Assembly: GCA_025457905.1 (NCBI GenBank)
Contig: JALOTM010000006.1
Span: forward strand, 1-11,471
Length of the DNA: 11,471 bases
Direction of reading: 5' to 3'
From: Methanomassiliicoccales archaeon
Lineage (GTDB): Archaea; Thermoplasmatota; Thermoplasmata; Methanomassiliicoccales; UBA472
Shown here: piece by piece, positions 1-8,024 of the stretch
How the letters are laid out: every line of letters begins with the position of its first letter
Numbering within the stretch: position 1 is the first letter of the stretch
The notes under the pieces: model-generated
Databases searched by the model: none
Told to the model about the DNA's origin: nothing
What the model saw: only the letters and a program-made list of their open reading frames with translations
Made by a program: the position numbers and the translations under genes

Positions 1-1
1 A

Positions 2-1747
2 CTGCTGCTCAACCTCATGGCCGCCAGCGGCGCTTCCCGGGGCAAGAGGGACGTGACCGCCTTCCTGGACCAGGAGGTGGGCTCTTCCCTCACAGAGGCG
101 GAGCGGGAGACCCTGGAGGCGCTCTCCATACACCGTCAGCCCGTCCCGGTGGAGGCGCTCACCGCCCGGGAGCGCGATGCCCTGCCCTCCCTGCGGAGGA
201 AGGGATTGCTGATCGAGGATGAGGATGGGACATGGACCCATGAGCTCCTCACCTCTCACTTCCATTCACGGCTGAGCGGGGACAGGTCCAGGGAGCTGCA
301 TAAGTCCGCAGCGGAGTTCTATCTGGGACAGATGGAAGCCGATTATTGGATGGAGGGCCTCTACCACGCGGTCGAGGCCCAGGACAGTGGTCAGGTCCTG
401 AAGGCGCTCTCCCTGGATGGGGAAGGTTTGGCGCTGGCATTCCCGGAGGAGATGGAGGCCCTCCTCCAGAAGATTAGGAGGTGGGACGGCCTGGTCGGCT
501 CACGGGTGGACGTGCTCATCCTTCTCGCTCTCGCTCAGGAGGAGCTGGGCCACGAGACTCCTGCCCTGGAGACCTATGACGAGATCCTTCGGCTCTTGGA
601 CGGTTCTTCGGACGTACGCATCGCTCTGGCCCTGGAGCGCAAGGCCAGACTGCAGGCTGAGGCCAGGCGATGGTCTCAGGCCTTCGAGTCGCATGAGCGC
701 GCGTTGAGGCTCTATCAGTCCTCAGGGGACCGAGCGGGGGAGGCCGGGGAATGGATGAGCCTGGGATCGGCGCATCGCCGCAGAGGCGACTTGGCCAAGG
801 CCCGTGCATGCTTCCAGAGCGCTTGGGAGGTGGCCGAGCGCCTGGGGGACCTGCGGGTGATGGCGGCGGCCCTCAACAACCTGGCCTTGGTGGAATGGGA
901 CGACGGCTTTCCCTCCCGTTCCGAGCCTCTCATGGAGAGGTCGGTGGCCTTGGCGCACCAAGCGGAGGATTTGGTGGGGGAGGCAAGGGCTCTGCAGAAC
1001 CTCTCCTCGTTGCTTCGCGCTCAGGCTAGGGAGGGGGAGGCGCTTCAGCGCATGGCTGAGGCCGAGGCGGCCTTCCATCGAGCTGGGGAGGTGGAGGAGT
1101 GCCGTAAGGCCACGGTGGCCCGGGCCGAGCTGTTCGCCGACCTGGGAAGGGAGGCGGAGGGCATCGAGCTGCTGCGCAAGGCCCTGGCAGAGCCGGCGCA
1201 TCGTACGCCGTTCAGAAGGAAGGGGAGGGGGGCGCAGGGAGAGGGACGGCTGCGGGAGGGCTTGGTCCGACAGCTCCGGGAGTGCGGGAGGTTGGATGAG
1301 GCTGAGCAGGAGGCGTTGGCGCTTGAGGCGCTGGCCGTGAGGCTGGACGATGCCCGTATGGCCGCCAGGGCCAAGATCGAACTGGACGCGATCCTGGAGG
1401 ATGAGGGGAAGGAGGGGGGCGCGGTGGAGGCCCTTGAATCGGCGAGGGAGGAGCTGGCACGCGTGGGCGATGCTGCCGGGCTGGCGGTGGTGCATCTCCG
1501 CCTTGGCGAGCTCGCCCGCAAGGTCGGCGACCGCGGTAAGGCATTGAGGGAGCTCCGCGAGGCCGCACGACAGGCCTCGCTATCAGGCAGCCTGTTGGCT
1601 GAGGCCTCGACCTTGGAGGACCTCGGCCTGGCCTTGGAGGAGCGGGAGGAGCGGGAATCGACCCTCAGGCGCGCTTACGAGGCGTACTCGCAGATCAGGA
1701 GAAGGGCCGACGCCGAGCGGGTCCACGCCTACCTGGACGAGGGCTAG
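2..1747 (+). CDS. Winged-helix + TPR protein, 3' part (probable C-terminal half of a STAND/AAA-type ATPase), 5' truncated
   Basis: The frame is open to the left edge (codons from base 2 read LLLNL before the first ATG at 17), so the gene very likely starts outside the window; the ATG at 17 has no convincing ribosome site. Counting from that Met, residues 12-105 look like the winged-helix segment that follows the nucleotide-binding domain of STAND ATPases (LTEAERETLEALSIHRQPV, then a Leu-rich helix, a turn at EDEDG, then HELL). Residues about 165-565 are a long run of TPR-like helix pairs with A/G/L spacing, for example near 203-235, 240-272, 280-316 and 490-525. It has no signal peptide or membrane segment, so it should be cytoplasmic. 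TPR arrays in this family sense ligands or bind partners; the actual partner is unknown. The ATPase part is inferred, not seen; a stand-alone WH-TPR protein is the alternative. Confidence 0.75.
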   Translation: MLLNLMAASGASRGKRDVTAFLDQEVGSSLTEAERETLEALSIHRQPVPVEALTARERDALPSLRRKGLLIEDEDGTWTHELLTSHFHSRLSGDRSRELHKSAAEFYLGQMEADYWMEGLYHAVEAQDSGQVLKALSLDGEGLALAFPEEMEALLQKIRRWDGLVGSRVDVLILLALAQEELGHETPALETYDEILRLLDGSSDVRIALALERKARLQAEARRWSQAFESHERALRLYQSSGDRAGEAGEWMSLGSAHRRRGDLAKARACFQSAWEVAERLGDLRVMAAALNNLALVEWDDGFPSRSEPLMERSVALAHQAEDLVGEARALQNLSSLLRAQAREGEALQRMAEAEAAFHRAGEVEECRKATVARAELFADLGREAEGIELLRKALAEPAHRTPFRRKGRGAQGEGRLREGLVRQLRECGRLDEAEQEALALEALAVRLDDARMAARAKIELDAILEDEGKEGGAVEALESAREELARVGDAAGLAVVHLRLGELARKVGDRGKALRELREAARQASLSGSLLAEASTLEDLGLALEEREERESTLRRAYEAYSQIRRRADAERVHAYLDEG

Positions 1748-1791
1748 GGCCTGGTAGTCCGTCAGCATCTTCGGGCCTGCTTCCAACAACC

Positions 1792-1800
1792 TATATATTT
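1792..1800 (+). promoter_or_regulatory. TATA box of thi4
   Basis: TATATATTT stands out in a 115-bp gap of otherwise mixed composition between the TPR gene and thi4. An archaeal TATA box here would place transcription start near 1818-1825, giving a leader of about 40 nt that includes the Shine-Dalgarno site. The gap is enough for an independent promoter, so thi4 need not be co-transcribed with the TPR gene. Confidence 0.6.
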
Positions 1801-1820
1801 CACGATAGTTTGCACCATCC

Positions 1821-1834
1821 CTAAATCCTAAATC
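1821..1834 (+). repeat. Tandem heptamer CTAAATC x2 at the predicted thi4 transcription start
   Basis: Two perfect head-to-tail copies of CTAAATC lie about 25 bp downstream of the TATA box, at or just after the inferred start point. The location would suit an operator or a start-site element, but two short copies can also arise by chance. Confidence 0.35.
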
Positions 1835-1847
1835 GCACATTGCCCGC

Positions 1848-1855
1848 AGGAGTGA
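1848..1855 (+). promoter_or_regulatory. Shine-Dalgarno site of thi4
   Basis: AGGAGTGA sits 7 nt before the ATG at 1863 and is close to the archaeal consensus GGAGGTGA. It decides for this start over the in-frame ATG six codons later. Confidence 0.65.
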
Positions 1856-1862
1856 GCCTAAG

Positions 1863-2636
1863 ATGCCCATCGACGAGGTCATGGTATCGCGCAAGATCAT
1901 CGAACGCTACGCCCGGGAGTTCCTATCCAGCCTGGACGTGGACGTCATCATAGCCGGCGCCGGCCCCGCCTCCCTCACCGCGGCCAGGTACCTGGCCAAG
2001 GGCGGGATGAGGGTGGTCATATTCGAGCGCAAGCTCACCCCGGGCGGGGGCATGTGGGGCGGCGGGCTGACGTTCCCGGTGATCGTCGTCCAGGAGGAGT
2101 CCAGGTCCCTGCTCAAGGAGATCCATGTCAGGCTCGAGGACTGCGGCGACGGCTACTTCACCGCCGACTCCGTGGAGTCGAGCGCCAAGCTCATCGCCAG
2201 CGCCATCGACGCCGGGGCCAGGCTCTTCAACACCATCACCGTGGAGGACGTCATGATCCGCCAGGACCGCATCTGCGGGGTGGTCATCAACTCCTCGGCG
2301 GTGGAGGTGGCCGGCCTGCACGTGGACCCTATAGCCGTCCGCTCCAAGTACGTCATCGACGGCACCGGCCACCCGGCCGAGGTGGTCAACGTGGTGCAGC
2401 GCAAGGTGGGCAGGCTCAGCACCCCCACCGGCCGCATCGAGGGCGAGAAGTCCATGTGGGCCGAGGTGGGCGAGCAGATGACCGTGGAGAACACCTTGGA
2501 GGTGTACCCCGGGCTCTACGTCACCGGCATGGCCTGCAACGCGGTCATGGGCGCGCCGCGCATGGGCCCCATCTTCGGGGGCATGCTGCTCTCCGGCCGC
2601 AAGGTGGCCCAGCTCATACTGGACAGGGAGCGCTGA
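1863..2636 (+). CDS. thi4: Thiamine thiazole synthase Thi4, archaeal sulfide-dependent (His) type
   Basis: Thi4 proteins build the ADP-thiazole precursor of thiamine from NAD and glycine. At 257 aa this is the normal length for archaeal members. Visible hallmarks are the dinucleotide-binding strand with GAGPAS at 32-37 (a Ser where many relatives have the third Gly), the family motif GGGMWGGGL at 61-69, and the C-terminal PRMGPIFGGMLLSGRKVA at 232-249. The segment AGLHVDP puts His153 where yeast THI4 has the Cys that donates its own sulfur. From known family biochemistry, His-type archaeal enzymes use free sulfide and act catalytically, which fits an anaerobic, sulfide-rich niche; that is an inference for this protein. 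It has its own TATA box and Shine-Dalgarno site. Its TGA abuts the stop of the convergent helicase. Some databases label this family ribulose/ribose-1,5-bisphosphate isomerase; Thi4 is preferred here. Confidence 0.93.
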   Translation: MPIDEVMVSRKIIERYAREFLSSLDVDVIIAGAGPASLTAARYLAKGGMRVVIFERKLTPGGGMWGGGLTFPVIVVQEESRSLLKEIHVRLEDCGDGYFTADSVESSAKLIASAIDAGARLFNTITVEDVMIRQDRICGVVINSSAVEVAGLHVDPIAVRSKYVIDGTGHPAEVVNVVQRKVGRLSTPTGRIEGEKSMWAEVGEQMTVENTLEVYPGLYVTGMACNAVMGAPRMGPIFGGMLLSGRKVAQLILDRER

Positions 2637-5600
2637 TCACTCCCCGGGATGGGTGCGGTCGTAGAACTCCTGCACCTCCCATTCCTCCCGCGCGTCCGGC
2701 TCTCCCTCCCGTATCGTCATGCCCAGCAGGCGCACGTGCGCCTTCATGGCCGCCTTGGCCTCCGGCCCTCCCAGGACCTCCGTCACGTACAGGTCGTTGG
2801 CCTTCTTCTTGGCCCGGAAGGCGCCGGTCATCTCCGGCCCGGTGAAGATGACGTAGCACCAGGACCCGAAGCGCTCCTTGATCTGCGGCGCCAGCAGGTA
2901 GGAGAGGTTGTCCATGGGGGAGAGCACGAACTGCGCCTCCGGCGCCTCGAACCCCCGGCCCGAGTCCTTGGCCAGCATCCAGTGCACGGTGTCATCGCCC
3001 TGCACCAGGAACCCCTTGACCAGCGTCCCCTCGTCCTCCAGCTCGGCCAGGATGGAGCGGAGCTCCCTCATGGGCATCTCGAACTTCATGAAGCGCGCCA
3101 GGTTCTCCGCGCTCATCAGGCCGAAGTTCTGGAAGAGCAGGCGCACCACCTGCTTGCGGGCCTCACGAGGCTCCCTGCCCCCCGAGGGCACGGCCTTGAA
3201 GCGGTTGGCCCCGTCCATGCACAGGCAGCTGCCCAGGTACAGGCGCCTCATGGCGTCGTAGGTCCGGCGCTCGCCCACCGGCGAGAGGTCGAAGAGCTTG
3301 CGCCGGGAGACCGACCTGCTCTCCTCGGCGATGCTCATGACCGCGCGCATGTCGTCGTCCATCCCCACCGCCTTGGCGTCGCGGTACAGCGAGGCGAACT
3401 CCATGGTGGTGTAGGTGGAGAACTCGGGTATGGCCAGGGCCCTCACCACCAGGCCCTGCTCGTGCAGCTTTTTAATGGGCACCTTCACCTTGCAGCGCAG
3501 GAAGGTCTCCCAGTCGCCCCGCACCCCGCCCGTCCGCTTCACCGCGGTGAGCACGTTGTCGTGCTTCCTGCCCGACAGCCTCTGCCTCTGGAACACGTAG
3601 GAGATCACCTCGGCGGGGGACATGGAGCGCGCCACCATCCTCCCCTTCGCGTAAAGGTCCCCGATTCGCACGTAGCCCGCCGACCCCAGGGCCTTGGCGG
3701 AGGACTCCGGCAGCTCGGACGTCCCCTTTCCCAGCACCTCCTTGACCCGCAGGATGTCGTAGCCCAGCAGCCGGTCGTAGGCCATGACCTCGTCCAGCGC
3801 CTCCAGCGCCTGCGGCAGCAGGGCCGGGTCGTCCAGGTCGATGCCGCGCACCTCCACGCAGCCGCTCATGCTCCACTTCTCCACCGCCCCCACCAGGCGA
3901 CCCTCGGAGAGGATGGGGAACACCCAGCCCTCGCCGAACCGGGAGGCCACCTCGGCCCAGAGGGGCTGGACGTCGGGGTCGTAGAGGGACACCACCCTAA
4001 CCCCCTCGGGCCCGGGGCGGAAGGAGCGAAGCGCCTCCAGGTCCTCCGGCAGCAGGAGCTCCTCGGTGCGGGCGTCCCCCACCATGATGCTCTCCGCCTC
4101 CAGCCTGCGCAGGATGGAGCGCACCTCGTCGGGAGGGAAGGAGGTGTAGGCGGTGATGGCGAAGAAGGGCACCGGGCCGTAGGCCGCCAGGAAGCGCCGA
4201 ACGATCTCCAGCTTGGCGTCGCCGCGGTAATCCGGCGCCTGGTACGGCATGTAGAGGTTCTCGCGCGACCAGTCCTCCCCCTCCTCGTACCTGCGCACCA
4301 CGTACATGTTCCGATCCAGGCGGTCCAGGGAGTCCTTGACCTCCTCCTTGCCCACCCCCATCTCCGCCACCAGCTGCCTCATGCTCAGCCCCCCGAAGGA
4401 GGAGAGCACGTCCAGCACCCTCTGGTCGAAGGAGGTGAGGGCGCTCTGGCGGTAGGCGCTCACGTACATGCCCGCGTCCTCGGCCAGGATGTAGCGGACC
4501 CTCCCGCGGAAGAACCGGCCCAGGAGCACCTTCCCCGAGGAGCGCAGGCGCTCCCAGCGCCGCTTGTCGAAGTGGCCCACGCGCCGGTAGATGTCCAGGA
4601 GCATGCCCGATTCGCCCAGGCGGCGCAGGCACGCCTCCTCGTCGGCGAAGGGGCCCGCCAGCTTGTGCCGGCGGAAGGCGTCCGCTGTGCGGCAGTCGAA
4701 GGCCTGGGAGCTCCCCTGGCGCAGGCGCAGGTGGTCGAGCTTGAGCAGGTACTGCGTGCGCTCCGAGACCACGAAACGTCCTTCGTCCAGCACCTCCTCG
4801 GCGGTGAGCGCGGAGAGCTCGCGGCGCACCTCCTCCTCGTCCTGGCCCAGGGCGAAGGCCACCTCCTCCGCCGAGGCCGGCCCGTAGGCGCCCAGGAAGG
4901 TGGCTATGGCCTCCGCCAGGGCCCTCTGGCGGTCATAGGGCGGGAGCTGGCGGCGGAGGTACCTCCACTTGCCTCCCTTGTAGGAGGAGCGGGCGGCCTG
5001 GTGCGTCACCTCCAGGGCGTGCAGGGAGCGCACCACCTTGTCCACGTCCATGGCCAAGGCCTCCGCCAGCTCCGGGGCGCTCCTCTCCTCCTGGAGGGAC
5101 TCGAGGACTGCCAGGTCCGCCTCGGTGAGCGCCCGCTCCCGGCGCAGCAGGGCGGCGTAGGCGGGCAGGTCCTCCGCGGCCACGAACACCACGTCGTCCA
5201 GGTAGACGGAGGCGATCCTGCCCTCTTGTAGGAGCTCGGAGGCCCAGGCGTCCACCTGCTCCTTGGAGGGGGAGGCGTAAGGGTACACGCTCCGCCCCCT
5301 CTCCTTGAACATGTGCAGGGGGCCCAGGCGCCGGAGCAGGGGGACGAGGTCCTCCTTGGACCCCACCCGGCCGCGCTTGGCCCGGAAGTAGTCGGAGACC
5401 AGCTCCTCCTCGAACTCGAAGCGGTCGAGGTCCCCCTCCATGACCTTGGAGAGGACCTTGCGGTGCAGCTCCCGCAGCAGCGAGGAGCGGTCCTCCATGA
5501 GCACGATGTCCGATATCCCTGCCAGCACGACGTTGTGCGCGAAGGGCGAGGGCGAGGGGGAGAAGTCTATGGACGCCAGGCGCACCTCGCCCGACTCCAA

Positions 5601-8000
5601 GGAGGAGAGCACCCCCTTGGCGCTGGCCACGTCCATGACGTCCTCCAGGATCTCGCGGTAGGTCTCCTCGATCACCGGCACGTCCCGCAGGCTGGACAGG
5701 TAGTCGAGGAGGTAGCCGGAGCGCACCTGCTGGCGGTTCACGGAGACCTCGCGGCCCTTGTAGTTGCGCAGGATCATGAAGGAACGGGCGGCGGTGTGGC
5801 GGAAGCGCTGCTTGAATATCTCCGAGTCGCGCACCGCCTTGCGGAGTATGCCCTCCAAATCCTGGCTCCGGACCAGGCCGTCCAGGTCCCTGAGCTTCAG
5901 GCTCCGGGGGACGGATATCATGAAGGCGTCGTCCACCACGCTCACGCTCACATTGCAGCCCAGCTTTTGCGTTAGCTGGAAGGCGTAGGCCCGGGAGAGG
6001 GCGTCGTTCACCCTCCTCCCGAACGGGAAGTGGAAGACCACGCTGTGCCCCCCGGCCTTGTCCATGTACCCTTCCACCGCCAAGGTGCGGTCGTCCGGTA
6101 TGAGGTCCACGGAGGACCTCTGCTCCTTGAAGTACGAGAGGATGGAGCGGGCGCTGCCATGGTCGATGTCGAAATCGCGCACCAGCCATTCGATCAGCTT
6201 CTCCTCGGGCTCGTCCAGGCGGGAGGCGAGCTCCCGGCGGAACTTGGCGATCTCCATGCTCAGGTCGAAGGAGCGAGGGAGCATCTCGCCCGTCCAGGAG
6301 GGAACGGTGGGCTTGCGGCCCTGGGCGGACTTGACGAAGGCCTTCATGCCCTTGGCCCGGGCGAACTCGTAGGACCTTCCGCCCAGCACGAACACGTCCC
6401 CGTTGGCCAGGCGCTCCACGAACTTCTCGGAGAGGTCCCCCACGAAGGCGCCGCGCTCGTTTACCACCTTGTAGTTCGCCTCCTCGGGGATGGTGCCCAG
6501 GTTGAGGAAGTAGATCATACGGCCGCCCTTCTTCTTGCCGAAGCGGCCCTCCGTCTCGTCGTACCAGACCTTGGAGTACACCCCCTCGAAGCCCTCCTTG
6601 GAGCCGAGGTAGTTGAGCACGCTCAGGAACGTCCCCTTGGGAAGGTCGCGGTAGCAGTGGGAGCGCCTCACCACCTCATAGGCCTCGTCCACCTCCCAGC
6701 GCCTCTCTATGCTCATCCCCACGATGGTCTGCGCCAGCACGTCCAGGCAGTTCTCGGGTATGGTGACGCGGTCGATGTTGGAGCGATGCGCCGCCCGGCA
6801 CAGCACCGCGCACTCCACCAGGTCGTCCTTCTCGAAGACGATCATGCGCCCCTTGGAGGTCTTGCCGTGCGAGTGGCCGCTCCGGCCCACCCGCTGCATG
6901 CCCTTGGCCACGGACTTGGGGGAGCCGATCTGGCACACCAGGTCCACGAAGCCGATGTCGATCCCCAGCTCCAGCGAGGTGGACGAGACCACGCACCTCA
7001 GCTGCCCGTTCTTCAGGCGCTCCTCCACGTCCAGGCGCGTCTCTTTGGACAGCGAGCCGTGATGCGCCTCCACGCTCTCCAGACCCCTCTCCTTGAGCTT
7101 GTAGACCACGCTCTCCGTGCCCGAGCGGGTGTTGGTGAATACGATGGTGCTCTGGTGCTGGTCGATCATCTCCTTGAGCATGTCGTACATCTTGGAGTTG
7201 GTGATCTCGAAGGAGAGCGAGGTCATGTCGTCCGCGGGGCAGAGCACCTTGAGGTCCAGGTTCTTGCGGGTCTTGACCTCCACCAGGTTCACGTCCCTGG
7301 CCTTGCCGCCCTCGTGGCCCACCAGGAACTGCGCGATCTCCTCGATGGGCGCGAGGGTGGCCGAGAGGCCGATGCGGGTCATGCCCCTCTTGCACAGGTC
7401 CTGGAGGCGCTCCAGGGTGAGGGACAGGAACACCCCCCTCTTGGAATCGCAGATCTCGTGGATCTCGTCCAGGATGACGTACTCCACGCCCAGGAACTTC
7501 TCCCGGAACTTGGGAGCGGCCAGCGCCAGCGCCAGTGACTCCGGGGTGGTGATGAGGATGTGCGGGGGGTGCTTGAGCATCCTCTGGCGCTCGGCCTGGG
7601 AGGTGTCCCCGGTGCGCACGCCCACGCGTATCTTGGGCATGTCGGCGTGCTCCTCGCGGGCCAGCTCGGCGATCTCCCGCAGCGGCTGCTCCAGGTTGCG
7701 GTTGATGTCGTTGGCCAAGGCCTTCAGCGGGGATACGTAGACGCAGTAGATCTTCTCCTCCAGCTTGCCGGCCTTGGCGTACTTAAGGAGCTCGTTGATG
7801 ATGCTCAGGAAGGCGGTCATGGTCTTGCCCGAGCCGGTCGGGCTGGAGACCAGGACGTTCTCGCGCCGGTGGATGATGGGGATGGCGTAGGACTGGGGCT
7901 CGGTCATGTCCTCGAACTTGGAGGTGAACCACTCCTCGATGAGAGGCTCCATGAGGCCGAGCACTTCCTTCTTGCTGTGACGGTGAGCAACTCTTTCCAT
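2637..8000 (-). CDS. lhr: Large Lhr-family superfamily 2 helicase with duplicated AlkZ-like C-terminal modules
   Basis: This is an ATP-dependent nucleic-acid helicase of 1787 aa; archaeal Lhr proteins are usually about 850-950 aa. The core shows the TEPQ Q-motif at 33-36, Walker A SSPTGSGKT at 52-60, DEIH at 178-181, SAT at 213-215, TSLELGIDIG at 341-350 and QRVGRSGH at 369-376. Residues about 410-880 continue with the winged helix and the Lhr-specific domain (FPFGRRVNDALSRAYA at 658-673). Beyond this lie a winged helix near 1023-1078 and two AlkZ/HTH_42-like modules at about 1106-1388 and 1464-1742. Lhr proteins act in DNA repair or RNA metabolism; the C-terminal half of E. coli Lhr is reported to have DNA glycosylase activity. 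The start at 8000 is chosen because the Q-motif follows at the expected distance; no strong Shine-Dalgarno is seen (GGCGGGTCGGT before ATG). It is divergent from the VIT-like gene and abuts thi4 stop-to-stop. No frameshift is apparent. Confidence 0.9.
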   Translation of the reverse strand: MERVAHRHSKKEVLGLMEPLIEEWFTSKFEDMTEPQSYAIPIIHRRENVLVSSPTGSGKTMTAFLSIINELLKYAKAGKLEEKIYCVYVSPLKALANDINRNLEQPLREIAELAREEHADMPKIRVGVRTGDTSQAERQRMLKHPPHILITTPESLALALAAPKFREKFLGVEYVILDEIHEICDSKRGVFLSLTLERLQDLCKRGMTRIGLSATLAPIEEIAQFLVGHEGGKARDVNLVEVKTRKNLDLKVLCPADDMTSLSFEITNSKMYDMLKEMIDQHQSTIVFTNTRSGTESVVYKLKERGLESVEAHHGSLSKETRLDVEERLKNGQLRCVVSSTSLELGIDIGFVDLVCQIGSPKSVAKGMQRVGRSGHSHGKTSKGRMIVFEKDDLVECAVLCRAAHRSNIDRVTIPENCLDVLAQTIVGMSIERRWEVDEAYEVVRRSHCYRDLPKGTFLSVLNYLGSKEGFEGVYSKVWYDETEGRFGKKKGGRMIYFLNLGTIPEEANYKVVNERGAFVGDLSEKFVERLANGDVFVLGGRSYEFARAKGMKAFVKSAQGRKPTVPSWTGEMLPRSFDLSMEIAKFRRELASRLDEPEEKLIEWLVRDFDIDHGSARSILSYFKEQRSSVDLIPDDRTLAVEGYMDKAGGHSVVFHFPFGRRVNDALSRAYAFQLTQKLGCNVSVSVVDDAFMISVPRSLKLRDLDGLVRSQDLEGILRKAVRDSEIFKQRFRHTAARSFMILRNYKGREVSVNRQQVRSGYLLDYLSSLRDVPVIEETYREILEDVMDVASAKGVLSSLESGEVRLASIDFSPSPSPFAHNVVLAGISDIVLMEDRSSLLRELHRKVLSKVMEGDLDRFEFEEELVSDYFRAKRGRVGSKEDLVPLLRRLGPLHMFKERGRSVYPYASPSKEQVDAWASELLQEGRIASVYLDDVVFVAAEDLPAYAALLRRERALTEADLAVLESLQEERSAPELAEALAMDVDKVVRSLHALEVTHQAARSSYKGGKWRYLRRQLPPYDRQRALAEAIATFLGAYGPASAEEVAFALGQDEEEVRRELSALTAEEVLDEGRFVVSERTQYLLKLDHLRLRQGSSQAFDCRTADAFRRHKLAGPFADEEACLRRLGESGMLLDIYRRVGHFDKRRWERLRSSGKVLLGRFFRGRVRYILAEDAGMYVSAYRQSALTSFDQRVLDVLSSFGGLSMRQLVAEMGVGKEEVKDSLDRLDRNMYVVRRYEEGEDWSRENLYMPYQAPDYRGDAKLEIVRRFLAAYGPVPFFAITAYTSFPPDEVRSILRRLEAESIMVGDARTEELLLPEDLEALRSFRPGPEGVRVVSLYDPDVQPLWAEVASRFGEGWVFPILSEGRLVGAVEKWSMSGCVEVRGIDLDDPALLPQALEALDEVMAYDRLLGYDILRVKEVLGKGTSELPESSAKALGSAGYVRIGDLYAKGRMVARSMSPAEVISYVFQRQRLSGRKHDNVLTAVKRTGGVRGDWETFLRCKVKVPIKKLHEQGLVVRALAIPEFSTYTTMEFASLYRDAKAVGMDDDMRAVMSIAEESRSVSRRKLFDLSPVGERRTYDAMRRLYLGSCLCMDGANRFKAVPSGGREPREARKQVVRLLFQNFGLMSAENLARFMKFEMPMRELRSILAELEDEGTLVKGFLVQGDDTVHWMLAKDSGRGFEAPEAQFVLSPMDNLSYLLAPQIKERFGSWCYVIFTGPEMTGAFRAKKKANDLYVTEVLGGPEAKAAMKAHVRLLGMTIREGEPDAREEWEVQEFYDRTHPGE
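2775..3611 (-). other. Domain: second AlkZ/HTH_42-like module of the Lhr protein (about residues 1464-1742)
   Basis: The layout matches the first module residue block by residue block: VFQRQRLSG at 1469-1477, GGVRGD at 1491-1496, the LVVRALAI...YTTMEF helix-strand segment at 1517-1535, winged helices near 1546-1597 and 1612-1663, then FVLSPMDNLSYLL at 1691-1703. The last motif is typical of HTH_42 proteins (LSPFD-like). RGD at 1494-1496 replaces the expected QxD, with Arg for Gln and the Asp kept. About 45 residues follow to the stop. Confidence 0.55.
3837..4685 (-). other. Domain: first AlkZ/HTH_42-like module of the Lhr protein (about residues 1106-1388)
   Basis: Order within the module: an N-terminal helical stretch (AFRRHKLAGPF, then GMLLD, then RFFRGRVRYI), a winged helix at 1187-1237, a second winged helix at 1262-1310, and a beta-rich end starting VVSLYDP...RFG at 1336-1356. 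The pattern of LVR/RG followed by a conserved hydrophobic strand and an acidic helix resembles HTH_42 proteins. LLD at 1134-1136 lies where YcaQ/AlkZ proteins carry their QxD or QxQ catalytic motif; the Gln is replaced by Leu and the Asp is kept. The assignment is by eye and boundaries are approximate. Confidence 0.5.
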
Positions 8001-8010
8001 ACCGACCCGC

Positions 8011-8024
8011 CGAATCTCGATTCG
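8011..8024 (-). promoter_or_regulatory. Inverted repeat CGAATC-TC-GATTCG in the lhr leader/promoter (candidate operator)
   Basis: A perfect 6-bp inverted repeat with a 2-bp spacer lies 11-24 bp upstream of the helicase ATG. A further half-site copy, TCGATTC, at 8028-8034 repeats 8017-8023 at an 11-bp offset, about one helical turn. It sits between the AT-rich promoter element and the start codon, where a repressor would block initiation. The binding function is inferred. Confidence 0.4.

Noticed and set aside
722..1495. A 257-codon frame on - inside the TPR gene
   Set aside because: It is a shadow of the TPR coding frame; the translation is Pro/His/Gln/Leu-rich with no recognisable domain.
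1748..1862. A TPP riboswitch before thi4
   Set aside because: The conserved CTGAGA and ACCTGA core elements are not present, and the leader after the TATA box is only about 40 nt.
2649..5231. A long open frame of 860 codons on + opposite the helicase, and others such as 6030-7538
   Set aside because: They are antisense mirrors of the high-GC, third-position-biased lhr gene. The translations are rich in His, Gln, Gly and Leu, show no domain, and lhr has full helicase motifs on the other strand.
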